Shown in pieces: positions 1 through 7,173 of a stretch of 35,901 nucleotides of DNA (position 1 is its first letter; each line of letters opens with the position of its first letter). Where the stretch lies: NCBI GenBank assembly GCA_005881575.1, contig VBCA01000052.1, positions 1,519 to 37,419 on the forward strand. Direction: 5' to 3'. Origin of the DNA: Betaproteobacteria bacterium (lineage in GTDB: Bacteria; Pseudomonadota; Gammaproteobacteria; Burkholderiales; SG8-39). The notes under the pieces were generated by a model. That model worked only from the letters and a program-made list of their open reading frames with translations, was not told the origin of the DNA and searched no databases. Position numbers and translations under genes: made by a program.

Positions 1-743
1 TTGAAGTCGCCCACGGCCAGGGAGAAAGGACTAGCGCCCACAGCGAAGGCCAGCGGCGCCTGGAAGGTCCCATCGCCGTTGCCCAGCAGCACCGAGACGG
101 TGGTAGAACCATTGTTGGCCGCCACCAGATCCAGCTTGCCATCGCCATTGAAGTCGCCCGCGACCACCGAGTGAGGATTGGCGCCCACAGTGAAGGCCAG
201 CGGTGCCTGGAAGGTCCCATCGCCGTTACCCAGCAGCACCGAGACGTTGTTGGAATCGAAGTTGGCCACCGCCAGATCCGGCTTGCCATCGCCATTGAAG
301 TCGCCTACGGCAATGGAGAAAGGACTTTGACCCACGACGACGGTCGGGGCCGCCCGGAAGGTCCCGTCGCCATTGCCCAGCAGCACCGAGACGTTTCTGG
401 AGTTGAAGTTGGCCACCGCCAGATCCAGCTTGCCATCGCCATTGAGGTCGCCCACGGTCAAGAAGCGAGGATTAATGCCCACGGCGAACGGCAGCGGTGC
501 TCCGAAGGTCCCGTCGCCGTTGCCCAGCAGCACCGAGACGGTGTTAGAGCCATCGTCGGCCACCGCCAGATCCAGCTTGCCATCGCCATTGAAGTCGCCC
601 ACGGCCACGGCGAAAGGATTAGAGCCCGCAGCAACGGTCGGCGCCGCCCGGAACGTCCCATCGCCGTTGCCCAGCAGCACCGAGATGGTGTTGGAATCAA
701 AGTTGGCCACCGCCAGATCTTGCACTCGATCGCCATTGAAGTC
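1..743 (-). repeat. Tandem 147-bp (49-codon) coding repeats
   Basis: The sequence coding for the DFNGD loop recurs with an exact 147-bp period: units span 743-597, 596-450, 449-303, 302-156 and 155-9, with a sixth entering at the edge. The block coding for LLGNGDGTF is nearly invariant at DNA level. Units 1 and 3 share FRAAPTV after it, whereas 2, 4 and 5 share a GAPL/QAPL variant, so the units fall into two subtypes. No unit has an indel. Confidence 0.9.
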
Positions 744-896
744 GCCCACGGCGACGAAAGTAGGATGAGCTTCGACAGCAAAGTCTAGTCGGGAACTGAA
801 CGGTACCGTCTGAGCGAACGCGAGGGCTGAAACCGTTGACGAAAACAATGAAGCCGCGGCGACGAGCAGCCATCGCCTCGCTGAGTTTCTGGCCAT
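1..896 (-). CDS. Secreted VCBS/FG-GAP repeat protein (C-terminal part outside window)
   Basis: Reading the reverse strand from the ATG at 896 gives a signal peptide (MARNSARRWLLVAAASLF..., ending near ALAFAQ), a short linker, then consecutive 49-residue units that run off the window edge without a stop. Each unit has DFNGDGKLDL followed by SVLLGNGDGTF, two Asp/Asn/Gly-rich loops typical of the Ca-binding VCBS (FG-GAP-like) repeat. Such proteins usually form beta-propeller-like, secreted or surface-exposed, calcium-stabilised structures; a specific ligand cannot be predicted. A purine-rich GGGGAGAGGG lies 4-13 nt upstream of the ATG and supports this start. The gene is divergent from the amidohydrolase gene. 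At least 298 codons are visible. No enzymatic domain is seen in this part, so the function is open. Confidence 0.85.
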   Translation of the reverse strand, partial: MARNSARRWLLVAAASLFSSTVSALAFAQTVPFSSRLDFAVEAHPTFVAVGDFNGDRVQDLAVANFDSNTISVLLGNGDGTFRAAPTVAAGSNPFAVAVGDFNGDGKLDLAVADDGSNTVSVLLGNGDGTFGAPLPFAVGINPRFLTVGDLNGDGKLDLAVANFNSRNVSVLLGNGDGTFRAAPTVVVGQSPFSIAVGDFNGDGKPDLAVANFDSNNVSVLLGNGDGTFQAPLAFTVGANPHSVVAGDFNGDGKLDLVAANNGSTTVSVLLGNGDGTFQAPLAFAVGASPFSLAVGDF

Positions 897-927
897 ATCC
901 CTCTCCCCTCAACTGTCCAATACGACG

Positions 928-949
928 ATTCGGTCAATGCTCGCCGAAT
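928..949. promoter_or_regulatory. Inverted repeat ATTCGG-N10-CCGAAT
   Basis: A perfect 6-bp inverted repeat with a 10-bp spacer lies 32-53 bp upstream of the VCBS-repeat gene start, in the 275-bp divergent gap to the amidohydrolase gene. Position and symmetry fit an operator; the binding protein is unknown. Confidence 0.3.
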
Positions 950-1029
950 GCTAGGCTGAAACGATGGTCTCGACCCCGGGCGGGCCGCTTGGGGCGCCGC
1001 TCTCATGTCGATGTCATACTACAACATAC

Positions 1030-1068
1030 GTCGTGAAATCTCTACTGGAAGTCGAGAAAACTCTACTG
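1030..1068. promoter_or_regulatory. 18-nt direct repeat, 21-bp period, in divergent promoter region
   Basis: Bases 1030-1047 and 1051-1068 match at 16 of 18 positions; both copies end in CTCTACTG. The period of 21 bp is two helical turns, so both copies face the same side of the DNA. They lie just upstream of the TATAAT at 1110, as expected for an activator or response-regulator site. They could serve either divergent gene. Confidence 0.45.
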
Positions 1069-1086
1069 AGCCGCAGCTGGCCGGCC

Positions 1087-1115
1087 TCTGCGCGCCGACA
1101 TTGAACCCCTATAAT
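1087..1115 (+). promoter_or_regulatory. Candidate promoter of the amidohydrolase-sigma-anti-sigma operon
   Basis: A perfect TATAAT at 1110-1115 stands out in GC-rich DNA, 57 bp upstream of the preferred start. No good -35 is found 16-18 bp upstream (TCTGCG at 1087), which suggests a weak or activator-dependent promoter and fits the direct repeats just upstream. Confidence 0.45.
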
Positions 1116-1171
1116 CGTCGCGTCTCCGGCCTCGTTTCCCGCCGGAACGATTGTTGAGCCGGGGAGGGCGT

Positions 1172-2890
1172 GTGCACCTTCACACCGTCAAGCAATTCAC
1201 CGCAATTCTCGGCGGCTCCGTTCTCGCCGCCTGCTCGGGCGCACTCGGGCCGCTCGGACCCGGCGAAGCCCCCGACCTGGTCCTCTACAACGGCAAGGTC
1301 GTCACGGTCGATTCCGCGTTCTCGATCGCGCAAGCGCTGGCGATCCGCGGCGATCGTTTCGTCGCGGTCGGCTCCGACGACGCGGTGCGCCGTCTGGCCG
1401 GGCCGGTGACGAAGGCCATCGATCTGCGTGGGCGCACCGTGATCCCGGGATTGATGGACGGGCACCTGCACAACGCGGGCGGCGGGCCCGGCGTGAATCT
1501 CTCCGAAGTCCGCAGCATGGCGGAGCTCCTCGCCGCGCTCGAGGCGCGGGTCAAGGCGAGCAAGCCCGGCGACTTGGTGGCGTCCAATTCCGACTGGCAC
1601 GAGGCGCAGCTGCGCGAGAAGCGACTGCCGCACCGCAGGGACCTCGACCGCATCGCGCCGGACAATCCGGTGGTGCTGGTGCGCGGCGGGCACGAGTTCA
1701 TCGTCAACTCAGCCGCGATGAGGCGCTGGAACATCACGCGCGTTACGCCCGTGCCGCCGGGCGGGGAGATCGGCCACGACGCGGACGGCGAATTGAACGG
1801 CGAGCTGGTCGACACCGCGCGGGGCCTGGTGAAGCTGCCGCCGCCGCCGAAGCTCGTGGAGAACGAAATTCTCGCTCAGATGAAGATCCTCAACGCGGCC
1901 GGGCTCACGGGAATCCGCATTCCGGGCCAGTTCCAGTTCGGCGGCAGCGCGATCGAGCCTTACCGCATGTTCCAGCAGCTGAGGGCGCAGGGGAAACTGA
2001 GCCTTCGCGTCAATTACCTGATGCGCATCTTCGACTACTCGAGCGTCGAGAAGATGCGCGAGACGATCGCCTCGTGGAACGTGAGGCCCGACGAGGGCGA
2101 CGAATGGTTGCGCATCGGTGGAATGAAGACCTTGGTCGACGGCGGATTCGAAGGCGGGCACATGCGCACGGCCTACGAGGAACCTTTCGGCAAAGGCGGT
2201 AAGTTCAAGGGAATCCAGGTCGTGCCTCTTTCAGAGTACGTTGCCGCGGTGCGCGAGCTGAACCGCCTCGGCTGGCGCGTCGCCACGCACGCGGTGGGCG
2301 ACGCCGCGATCGATCAGGTGCTCGACGCCTACGCCGCAGCGGACCGCGACCGCTCGATCCGCGGCAAGCGCTGGTCGGTCGAGCACTTCTTCATCGGCCG
2401 GCCCGACCACTATCCGCGCGTGAAGGCGCTCGACCTCGCAATCTCGGCGCAGGACCACCTGTATCGCGCTGGCCCGAGCCTCGTCAAGTACTGGGGCCGG
2501 GAGCGCGCGGAGCAGGTGACGCCGGTGCGCAGCTTCCTCGACCAGGGAATCCTCGTCGCAGGCGGCACCGATTCGCCGGTGATCCCCTACAACCCGTTCT
2601 GGGCGATGTACCACTTCATCTCGCGCGAGACGATCTCGGACGGCGTCTACGGTGCCAACCAGCGCATCACCCGGGAAGAGGCGCTGCGCCTCTTCACCAT
2701 CAACAACGCGAGGCTCACTTTCGAGGAGAATCTCAAGGGGTCGATCGAGCGCGGCAAGCTCGCCGACTTGGTTATACTCCCGGCCGACATCCTCTCGATT
2801 CCCGAGAAGCAGATCGAGAGCCTGAAGCCGGTCGCCACCATGGTCGGCGGGCGCTTCGTATACAGCGACCCGGCGGTGCGGCTCGAATAG
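1172..2890 (+). CDS. Lipoprotein amidohydrolase, YtcJ-like (amidohydrolase_3)
   Basis: Predicted metal-dependent hydrolase of the amidohydrolase_3/YtcJ group, which act on amide or other C-N bonds; the substrate cannot be read from sequence. The GTG start at 1172 follows GGGGAGGG and gives a lipoprotein signal with lipobox LAAC (Cys21), placing the enzyme outside the cytoplasm. A TTG at 1151 would add seven residues. The family's N-terminal strand DLVLYNGKVVTVD is followed by VIPGLMDGHLHN, with the metal motif H98-x-H100; THAVGDAAID, VEHFF and GTDSPV supply later metal-site residues. The length (572 residues) is normal. It ends 16 bp before the ECF sigma gene, so the three genes look like one operon. 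A lipoprotein form is less common than the cytoplasmic one. Confidence 0.85.
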   Translation: MHLHTVKQFTAILGGSVLAACSGALGPLGPGEAPDLVLYNGKVVTVDSAFSIAQALAIRGDRFVAVGSDDAVRRLAGPVTKAIDLRGRTVIPGLMDGHLHNAGGGPGVNLSEVRSMAELLAALEARVKASKPGDLVASNSDWHEAQLREKRLPHRRDLDRIAPDNPVVLVRGGHEFIVNSAAMRRWNITRVTPVPPGGEIGHDADGELNGELVDTARGLVKLPPPPKLVENEILAQMKILNAAGLTGIRIPGQFQFGGSAIEPYRMFQQLRAQGKLSLRVNYLMRIFDYSSVEKMRETIASWNVRPDEGDEWLRIGGMKTLVDGGFEGGHMRTAYEEPFGKGGKFKGIQVVPLSEYVAAVRELNRLGWRVATHAVGDAAIDQVLDAYAAADRDRSIRGKRWSVEHFFIGRPDHYPRVKALDLAISAQDHLYRAGPSLVKYWGRERAEQVTPVRSFLDQGILVAGGTDSPVIPYNPFWAMYHFISRETISDGVYGANQRITREEALRLFTINNARLTFEENLKGSIERGKLADLVILPADILSIPEKQIESLKPVATMVGGRFVYSDPAVRLE

Positions 2891-2906
2891 ACTGGAAGAG
2901 CGAGCC

Positions 2907-3452
2907 TTGGACCTCGAGAAGCATCGGCCGGTGTTGTTGAGGTTCGCGATGCTGCAGCTGCGGAACCAGGCGCAGGCCGAGGACGCCGTTCAGGAGACGC
3001 TGATGGCGGCGATCCGGGGCGCAAAGGATTTTGCCGGAAAGTCCTCCGTGCGCACCTGGCTGGTGGGGATCCTCAAGCACAAGATCGTCGACCTCATCCG
3101 CCGCGCGAGCCGCGAGCGGCCCCTCGATTTGCCGGACGAGGAGGCGTCCCTGGAGGATTTCGATGCTCTGTACAGGGAAGATGGCCACTACGCCAGCGTG
3201 CCGGCCGAATGGGGCGATCCCGAAGCGGCGCTTTCCCAGCGCAGGTTCTTCGAGACGCTCGAGGGCTGCCTGGAAGGCCTTCCCAAGAACACGGCGAGGG
3301 TCTTCATGATGCGCGAGGTGATGGGGATCGAGACGGACGAGATTTGTAAGGAGCTTGCGATCACGGCGACCAACTGCTGGGTGCTTCTGTACAGGGCCCG
3401 TATGAGTCTACGCGCTTGCCTGGAGGAGCGATGGTTCGCGATAGGCGCATGA
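2907..3452 (+). CDS. ECF-type RNA polymerase sigma factor
   Basis: 181-residue sigma-70 family protein of the ECF type: region 2 covers about residues 1-70 (QAEDAVQETLMAAI and VRTWLVGILKHKIVDLIRR, the core-binding and -10-recognition helices) and region 4 about 115-175 (LPKNTARVFMMREVMGIETDEICKEL, then the helix-turn-helix). The linker between them is acidic. The start is the TTG at 2907, preceded by GGAAGAG; no ATG or GTG fits better. It directs transcription of a regulon unknown here and is probably held by the zinc-finger protein encoded 16 bp downstream. Such pairs usually autoregulate and respond to oxidative or envelope stress, but the signal is not visible. A TTG start may keep its level low. 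Confidence 0.88.
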   Translation: MDLEKHRPVLLRFAMLQLRNQAQAEDAVQETLMAAIRGAKDFAGKSSVRTWLVGILKHKIVDLIRRASRERPLDLPDEEASLEDFDALYREDGHYASVPAEWGDPEAALSQRRFFETLEGCLEGLPKNTARVFMMREVMGIETDEICKELAITATNCWVLLYRARMSLRACLEERWFAIGA

Positions 3453-3468
3453 CGAGGTGGCGCGCGCA

Positions 3469-3672
3469 ATGAAGCTGAAGCTCACCTGCAAAGAGGCGGG
3501 CCGCCTGATTTCCGAGGGGCTCGACCGGAAGCTCAGTCTCCCGCAGCGCACCGCGCTGCGGCTTCACCTCGCCATCTGCGACGCCTGTACGCGGATCCAC
3601 TTGCAGTTCCGATTCTTGCGCCGCGCGGCATCGCGCTACCCCGGCCCCGAGCGCGAAGGCGGCGAGTCCTAG
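3469..3672 (+). CDS. Zinc-finger (zf-HC2) anti-sigma factor
   Basis: 67-residue soluble protein with the anti-sigma zinc motif H-x3-C-x2-C (HLAICDAC) and an upstream Cys in TCKEAGRLISEGLDR. No transmembrane segment is present, so it would act in the cytoplasm, directly binding the sigma factor encoded just upstream. ATG 3469 is chosen over GTG 3457 because GAGGTGG sits 8 nt before it. In related zinc anti-sigma proteins, oxidation or loss of zinc releases the sigma factor; that is family knowledge, not shown here. Confidence 0.8.
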   Translation: MKLKLTCKEAGRLISEGLDRKLSLPQRTALRLHLAICDACTRIHLQFRFLRRAASRYPGPEREGGES

Positions 3673-3716
3673 GGCAGCCGATTTCGGAGCTGTCAGGCTC
3701 CAACGCTGCCGCTCAA

Positions 3717-3742
3717 GCTGCTGACACAACGCTGTCAGCAGC
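3717..3742 (+). terminator. 10-bp perfect hairpin after the sigma/anti-sigma operon
   Basis: GCTGCTGACA at 3717-3726 pairs perfectly with TGTCAGCAGC at 3733-3742 around a 6-nt loop. It lies 45 bp after the anti-sigma stop and 55 bp before the VOC gene. There is no T-run, so it may be a weak or Rho-assisted terminator, or a DNA operator for the VOC gene. Confidence 0.5.
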
Positions 3743-3797
3743 GGGGCTTGATCCTTTCAGGCGTGCGAATCCCGCACTTAACTCGAAGGAGACTGAA

Positions 3798-4166
3798 ATG
3801 AAGAACGCAGTGGTCTGGAGCGAAATCGCGGTATCTGATCTCAGGCGCGCGACCGCCTTCTACGAAAAGCTGCTCGACGGCAAGCTGAAAGCCGAGACCT
3901 TCGGGCCCTACGAAATCGCGCTGTTCCCGCACGCAGCGGACGGCATCGGCGGCTGCCTCATGAAAGGCGAAGGCTACGAGCCCTCGGGAAAGGGGACCGT
4001 GACCTATCTCGCGGCCGAGCCCGGGATCGACGCGGCGCTCAAGCGCGCGACCGCCGCGGGCGCGAAGGTGCTGATGCCGAAGATGGCGCTGCCCGGCAAC
4101 CAGGGCTACATCGCTCACGTGTCGGACTGCGAGGGCAACCGCATCGGGCTGCACGCGATGAGCTAG
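3798..4166 (+). CDS. VOC-superfamily (glyoxalase/bleomycin-resistance fold) protein
   Basis: 122-residue single-domain protein with the paired beta-alpha-beta-beta-beta layout of the VOC superfamily: VVWSEIAVSDLRRATAFYEKLL at the start and GNQGYIAHVSDCEGNRIGLHAM at the end. Members include glyoxalases, dioxygenases and drug-binding proteins; the substrate is undetermined. The start follows a strong GAAGGAGA ribosome binding site. It is followed 7 bp later by a WYL-domain regulator, which may control it. The first usual metal position carries Glu (WSE), and the end of the second half has His-Ala (LHAM), so metal binding is uncertain. Confidence 0.82.
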   Translation: MKNAVVWSEIAVSDLRRATAFYEKLLDGKLKAETFGPYEIALFPHAADGIGGCLMKGEGYEPSGKGTVTYLAAEPGIDAALKRATAAGAKVLMPKMALPGNQGYIAHVSDCEGNRIGLHAMS

Positions 4167-4173
4167 CGAGGCC

Positions 4174-4854
4174 ATGCGACGCGCCGATCGCCTCTTCCAG
4201 ATCGTCCAGTTCCTGCGCGGCCGCCGTCTCACGACGGCGGCGTTTCTGGCGGGCCGGCTCGGCGTGTCGCTGCGCACGGTCTATCGCGACGTGCGCGACC
4301 TGTCGCTCTCCGGCGTCCCGGTCGAGGGCGAGGCGGGCGTCGGCTACCGGCTGCGCGCGGGCTTCGACATTCCGCCGCTCATGTTCACGCTGAACGAGAT
4401 CGAGGCGCTCGCGGTGGGCGCGCGCATGGTCGAAGCCTGGGGCGGGCCGGTGCTCGCCGACTCGGCGCGCACCGCGATCGAGAAAATCGTCGCGGCGCTA
4501 CCCGCCGACCGGCGCGTCGCGGTGGAGAAGACGCGCCTCTACGCGCCGGGATTCCACGTCGACGGCCGCGCCATGCGGCAGCTGGAATCGGTGCGCGAAG
4601 CGATCGGCTCGCGCCGCGTGCTGCGCCTCGATTACCGCGACTCGGGCGGAAAGGCGAGCGAGCGCGACGTCTGGCCGCTCGCGCTCTACTACTGGGGCCG
4701 CACCTGGACGATAGGCGCCTGGTGCGAGCGGCGAACGGATTTCCGCAATTTCCGCGTGGACCGGATCGCGGGGCTGGAGATGCTCGAGCGCCGCTATCCG
4801 GACGAGGCGGGCAAGCGGCTCGCCGATTTCATCCGCGCGATGGAGGCGCGATGA
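4174..4854 (+). CDS. YafY-type transcriptional regulator with HTH and WYL domains
   Basis: 226 residues. The N-terminal winged helix (about 1-60) reads ADRLFQIVQFLRGRRLTTAA and LGVSLRTVYRDVRDLSLSGV, the HTH_11 pattern of the DeoR/YafY group. The C-terminal WYL domain (about 130-205) has LRLDYRDSGG, WPLALYYWGRTWTIGAWC and FRNFRVDRI. WYL domains sense ligands, in some cases nucleic acids or nucleotides. It is translated just after the VOC gene (7-bp gap, GCGAGG before the ATG), so they form one unit and the VOC protein could be its target. Its stop codon directly abuts the stop of the convergent gene. Confidence 0.88.
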   Translation: MRRADRLFQIVQFLRGRRLTTAAFLAGRLGVSLRTVYRDVRDLSLSGVPVEGEAGVGYRLRAGFDIPPLMFTLNEIEALAVGARMVEAWGGPVLADSARTAIEKIVAALPADRRVAVEKTRLYAPGFHVDGRAMRQLESVREAIGSRRVLRLDYRDSGGKASERDVWPLALYYWGRTWTIGAWCERRTDFRNFRVDRIAGLEMLERRYPDEAGKRLADFIRAMEAR

Positions 4855-5052
4855 TTATCGGTCCGGCGTAAAACGTTCCCCGGCGGCGCCGCCGGAGCGA
4901 GGCATGGCGGCGAGGCGCTCGGCCAGCTCGGCGAGGTCTTCGAGCGCCTGCAGGCGCTCGCGAACCGTGAGAGCGAGCGCGGCGCGCAACTGCGCGCGGC
5001 GGCTGCCCTCCCAGGTCGCGGTTTCCCAGCCGGCTTCGGCGGGTCGATTCAT
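4855..5052 (-). CDS. Small hypothetical protein paired with nucleotidyltransferase
   Basis: 65-residue charged, mainly helical protein (MNRPAEAGWETATWEGSRRA; then AALALTVRERLQALEDLAEL). I do not recognise a named family. Its ATG overlaps the nucleotidyltransferase stop by 4 bp (ATGA), so the two are translationally coupled. Small helical partners of this type are often found beside AbiEii-like nucleotidyltransferases, where they may act as antitoxin or accessory proteins; that role is only inferred. The convergent stop codon of the WYL regulator abuts its own stop with no spacing. Confidence 0.6.
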   Translation of the reverse strand: MNRPAEAGWETATWEGSRRAQLRAALALTVRERLQALEDLAELAERLAAMPRSGGAAGERFTPDR

Positions 5053-5432
5053 TTGCGTCGCTTCTCTTCCATGATCATGCGCAGGTGCTCGATATCATCC
5101 AAGTCCCGCGGCCGGTTGGCGAGCTGTTTCATCGCGATGAGCGTGGAGATCGACACGAAGCGCACCGTGAGACCCGGCGCGAGCTCGCCCTGCATGGCAG
5201 CCTCGTATTCGCCGTCGAAATCGAAGGGCTCGGTCACGAACACGTCGACGGTCACGGGACGGTAGTGCTCGCTGTGGAAATTGAGCACCTGCATGCCCTT
5301 GTCGCGTATCCAGCGCGCGCGCTGCGCTTCGTCCGCGAACTGCTCGGCCTTCACGGGAACTGTGGGACGGTAGCCGAGGCCCGCGAGCGCCCCGAATGCG
5401 GTCCGGATGTTGTCCGCCTTGAGCTGGATCAC
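5049..5432 (-). CDS. Nucleotidyltransferase-like protein, probably 5'-truncated
   Basis: The visible protein resembles AbiEii/MNT-type nucleotidyltransferases: LTYDVDLVIQL (the Asp-x-Asp metal site), then a region with DVFVTEPFDFDGEY, and VRFVSISTLIAMKQLANRPRDLDDIEHL near the end, typical of these proteins. The only start codon in frame is the GTG at 5432, which lies inside the Asp-x-Asp motif and would lose it. Translated upstream, the frame stays open to about 5507 but turns into unrelated Arg/Cys-rich sequence after RLTYDVD, with no start. The first 25 or so residues (normally GG-G/S type nucleotide-binding turn) are therefore missing and the gene is probably inactive. The small gene downstream overlaps its stop. 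Confidence 0.65.
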   Translation of the reverse strand: MIQLKADNIRTAFGALAGLGYRPTVPVKAEQFADEAQRARWIRDKGMQVLNFHSEHYRPVTVDVFVTEPFDFDGEYEAAMQGELAPGLTVRFVSISTLIAMKQLANRPRDLDDIEHLRMIMEEKRRK

Positions 5433-5455
5433 GAGATCGACGTCGTAGGTCAGGC

Positions 5456-5801
5456 GCAGGCATCCGCGGCTCCGGCATCGACTGGCACGACATGGAGTCC
5501 TACTTCAGGCCCGACGGGATCGGGAAGTATTCATTCGTCGGGGATAACGAGATCGTCTTCAACAAACCCGGCCGGCAGTTCGATGCGGTGATCATCGCCG
5601 ACTGCAGCCAGTGCCCCATCCATCCGCAGCTCAAGGCGGTGTTCCACCGATACGCGAGGAAGCAAAGCGAGGTCGTGGTATGCGGCGGTTTTCAAGAGGT
5701 CGCCGGTGGGCAATGCCTACGCCGCGGGAATCGATCCCGCCACTGCACGTTTCCTGCAGCAGACCGCGCAGGACACCGTTCAGGAGTACTTCGGACGCTG
5801 A
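5456..5801 (+). pseudogene. C-terminal gene remnant with a frameshift
   Basis: From about 5456 the forward frame reads as well-formed protein (GSGIDWHDMESYF, YSFVGDNEIVFNKPGRQFDA, ADCSQCPIHPQLKAVFHRY) until GTGGTA at 5675-5680. The coherent reading then continues one base on from 5682 (AAVFKRSPVGNAYAAGIDPA...TVQEYFGR, stop 5799-5801). This fits a 1-base insertion or a 2-base deletion near 5681. It has no start or signal upstream, because its 5' end meets the truncated nucleotidyltransferase at about 5455-5470. I do not recognise the family. A sequencing error could explain the frameshift but not the missing 5' end. Confidence 0.55.
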
Positions 5802-5816
5802 CGCACCGGCCCTCGC

Positions 5817-5846
5817 TTGACGCGTCAGGAGTTTCCCGCCTAGCAT
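5817..5846 (+). promoter_or_regulatory. Candidate promoter and operator of the sulfite dehydrogenase operon
   Basis: TTGACG (5817-5822) and TAGCAT (5841-5846) with an 18-bp spacer form a plausible sigma-70 promoter about 44 bp upstream of the soxC-type start. The -35 overlaps a perfect 10-bp palindrome, TGACGCGTCA (5818-5827), a likely operator site. Confidence 0.4.
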
Positions 5847-5889
5847 CCTAAAGCGGAGCAGCGCACGCATTCCACCCGGGAGGGCCCGC

Positions 5890-7173
5890 ATGAAGAAGTC
5901 GATCGGCCATGCACCGAACCGCGACGCGCCGGACACAGCGGAAGGCCGCCGCAGTTTTCTGAAGCAGGGCGCCGCGCTGGTCACGGGCGCCGCGTCCGCC
6001 GGGCTCGCGCAAGGCGTGAACGCGCAAGCCCTGGCAGGCCAGCCCTGGGAGCGCGTATACGGCGCGGGGTTCACGGGCTACGGCCAGCCCTCGCGCTTCG
6101 AGCAGCCGATCGCGCGCCACGTCGGGCGCCCGTATGGCGATCTCGCACCGGGATCGGGCGCGGCCCTCGCGCCGATCGAGTCGCTGGAAGGGATCATCAC
6201 GCCGAGCGGCTTGCACAACATCCGTAGCCACAGCGGCACGCCCGACATCGATCCGACGCAGCACCGGCTGCTGCTGCACGGCCTCGTGGCGCGGCCGCTC
6301 GTGTTTTCCATGGAAGCGCTGCGGCGCTACCCGATGACGACGCGCACCCATTTCGTCGAGTGCTCGGGCAACAGCAGCCGTGCCCTCGCGCCGCAGCCCG
6401 CCCAGGTGCCCGCGGGCGCGATGCACGGCAACATCGCGTGCAGCGAGTGGACGGGCGTCCCCTTGCACATGCTGCTCGAGGAAGCCGGGCTGCTGCCGCA
6501 GGCGAAGTGGCTGCTCGCCGAGGGCGCCGATTCGGCGCACATGAGCCGCAGCATCCCGGTCGAGAAGGTGCTCGACGACGCGCTCGTCGCGCTCTACCAG
6601 AACGGCGAGCGCCTGCGGCCCGAGCAGGGCTACCCGGTGCGCCTGCTGCTCCCCGGCTGGGAAGGCAACATGAGCGTGAAGTGGCTGCGGCGCCTGAAGG
6701 CGACCGAAGGACCGACGCACACCAAGGACGAGACTTCCAAGTACACCGATCCGCTGTCCGACGGCCGCTCGCTGCAGTTCACCTTCGAGATGGGCGTGAA
6801 GTCGGTGATCACCAAGCCTTCTTCGACCATGGTGCTGCCGCGCGCGGGCTTCTACGAGATCTCGGGGATCGCCTGGAGCGGCGCAGGCCGCATCCGCCGG
6901 GTCGAAGTCTCCACCGACGGCGGCGCGAGCTGGGCGGAGGCGGCGCTCATCGGCGAGGAGCGGCCGAAGAGCCTGGTGCGTTTTCGTCTTCCCTGGGAAT
7001 GGACTGGCCGAGCGGCGGTGCTGCAGAGCCGCGCCACCGACGAGAAAGGGCGCGTGCAGCCGGCGCGCAAAGTCTGGCTCGCGCAATTCGCGCCGGACAT
7101 GCGTTATCACAACAATTCCATCGTCAGCTGGGCGGTGGGCGCGGACGGGAACGTGAAAAATGTCTACGTCTGA
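5890..7173 (+). CDS. soxC: Molybdenum sulfite dehydrogenase, SoxC type
   Basis: 427-residue periplasmic molybdoenzyme of the sulfite oxidase family. A Tat signal with GRRSFLKQG (residues 19-27) shows folded export with cofactor. The Mo-binding core has THFVECSGNS, with the molybdenum-ligating Cys158, followed by SEWTGVPL, EGADSAH and PVRLLLPGWEGNMSVKWLRRL. The C-terminal third (YEISGIAWSGAGRIRRVEVSTDGG) is the Ig-like dimerisation domain. Family members oxidise sulfite or SoxY-bound sulfane sulfur and give electrons to cytochrome c. The ATG has GGGAGGG just upstream. The stop overlaps the start of the cytochrome gene by 14 bp. No soxXYZAB genes are in the window, so free sulfite oxidation may be more likely than the full Sox cycle. 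Confidence 0.88.
   Translation: MKKSIGHAPNRDAPDTAEGRRSFLKQGAALVTGAASAGLAQGVNAQALAGQPWERVYGAGFTGYGQPSRFEQPIARHVGRPYGDLAPGSGAALAPIESLEGIITPSGLHNIRSHSGTPDIDPTQHRLLLHGLVARPLVFSMEALRRYPMTTRTHFVECSGNSSRALAPQPAQVPAGAMHGNIACSEWTGVPLHMLLEEAGLLPQAKWLLAEGADSAHMSRSIPVEKVLDDALVALYQNGERLRPEQGYPVRLLLPGWEGNMSVKWLRRLKATEGPTHTKDETSKYTDPLSDGRSLQFTFEMGVKSVITKPSSTMVLPRAGFYEISGIAWSGAGRIRRVEVSTDGGASWAEAALIGEERPKSLVRFRLPWEWTGRAAVLQSRATDEKGRVQPARKVWLAQFAPDMRYHNNSIVSWAVGADGNVKNVYV

Noticed and set aside
1-743. CRISPR-like or satellite repeat array
   Set aside because: The period is exactly 147 bp, the reading frame is open throughout, and the units translate into Ca-binding VCBS loops; it is a protein repeat.
4855-5432. 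Complete toxin-antitoxin system
   Set aside because: The nucleotidyltransferase lacks its N-terminal part, and the only in-frame start would remove the Asp-x-Asp site, so an active pair is not supported.
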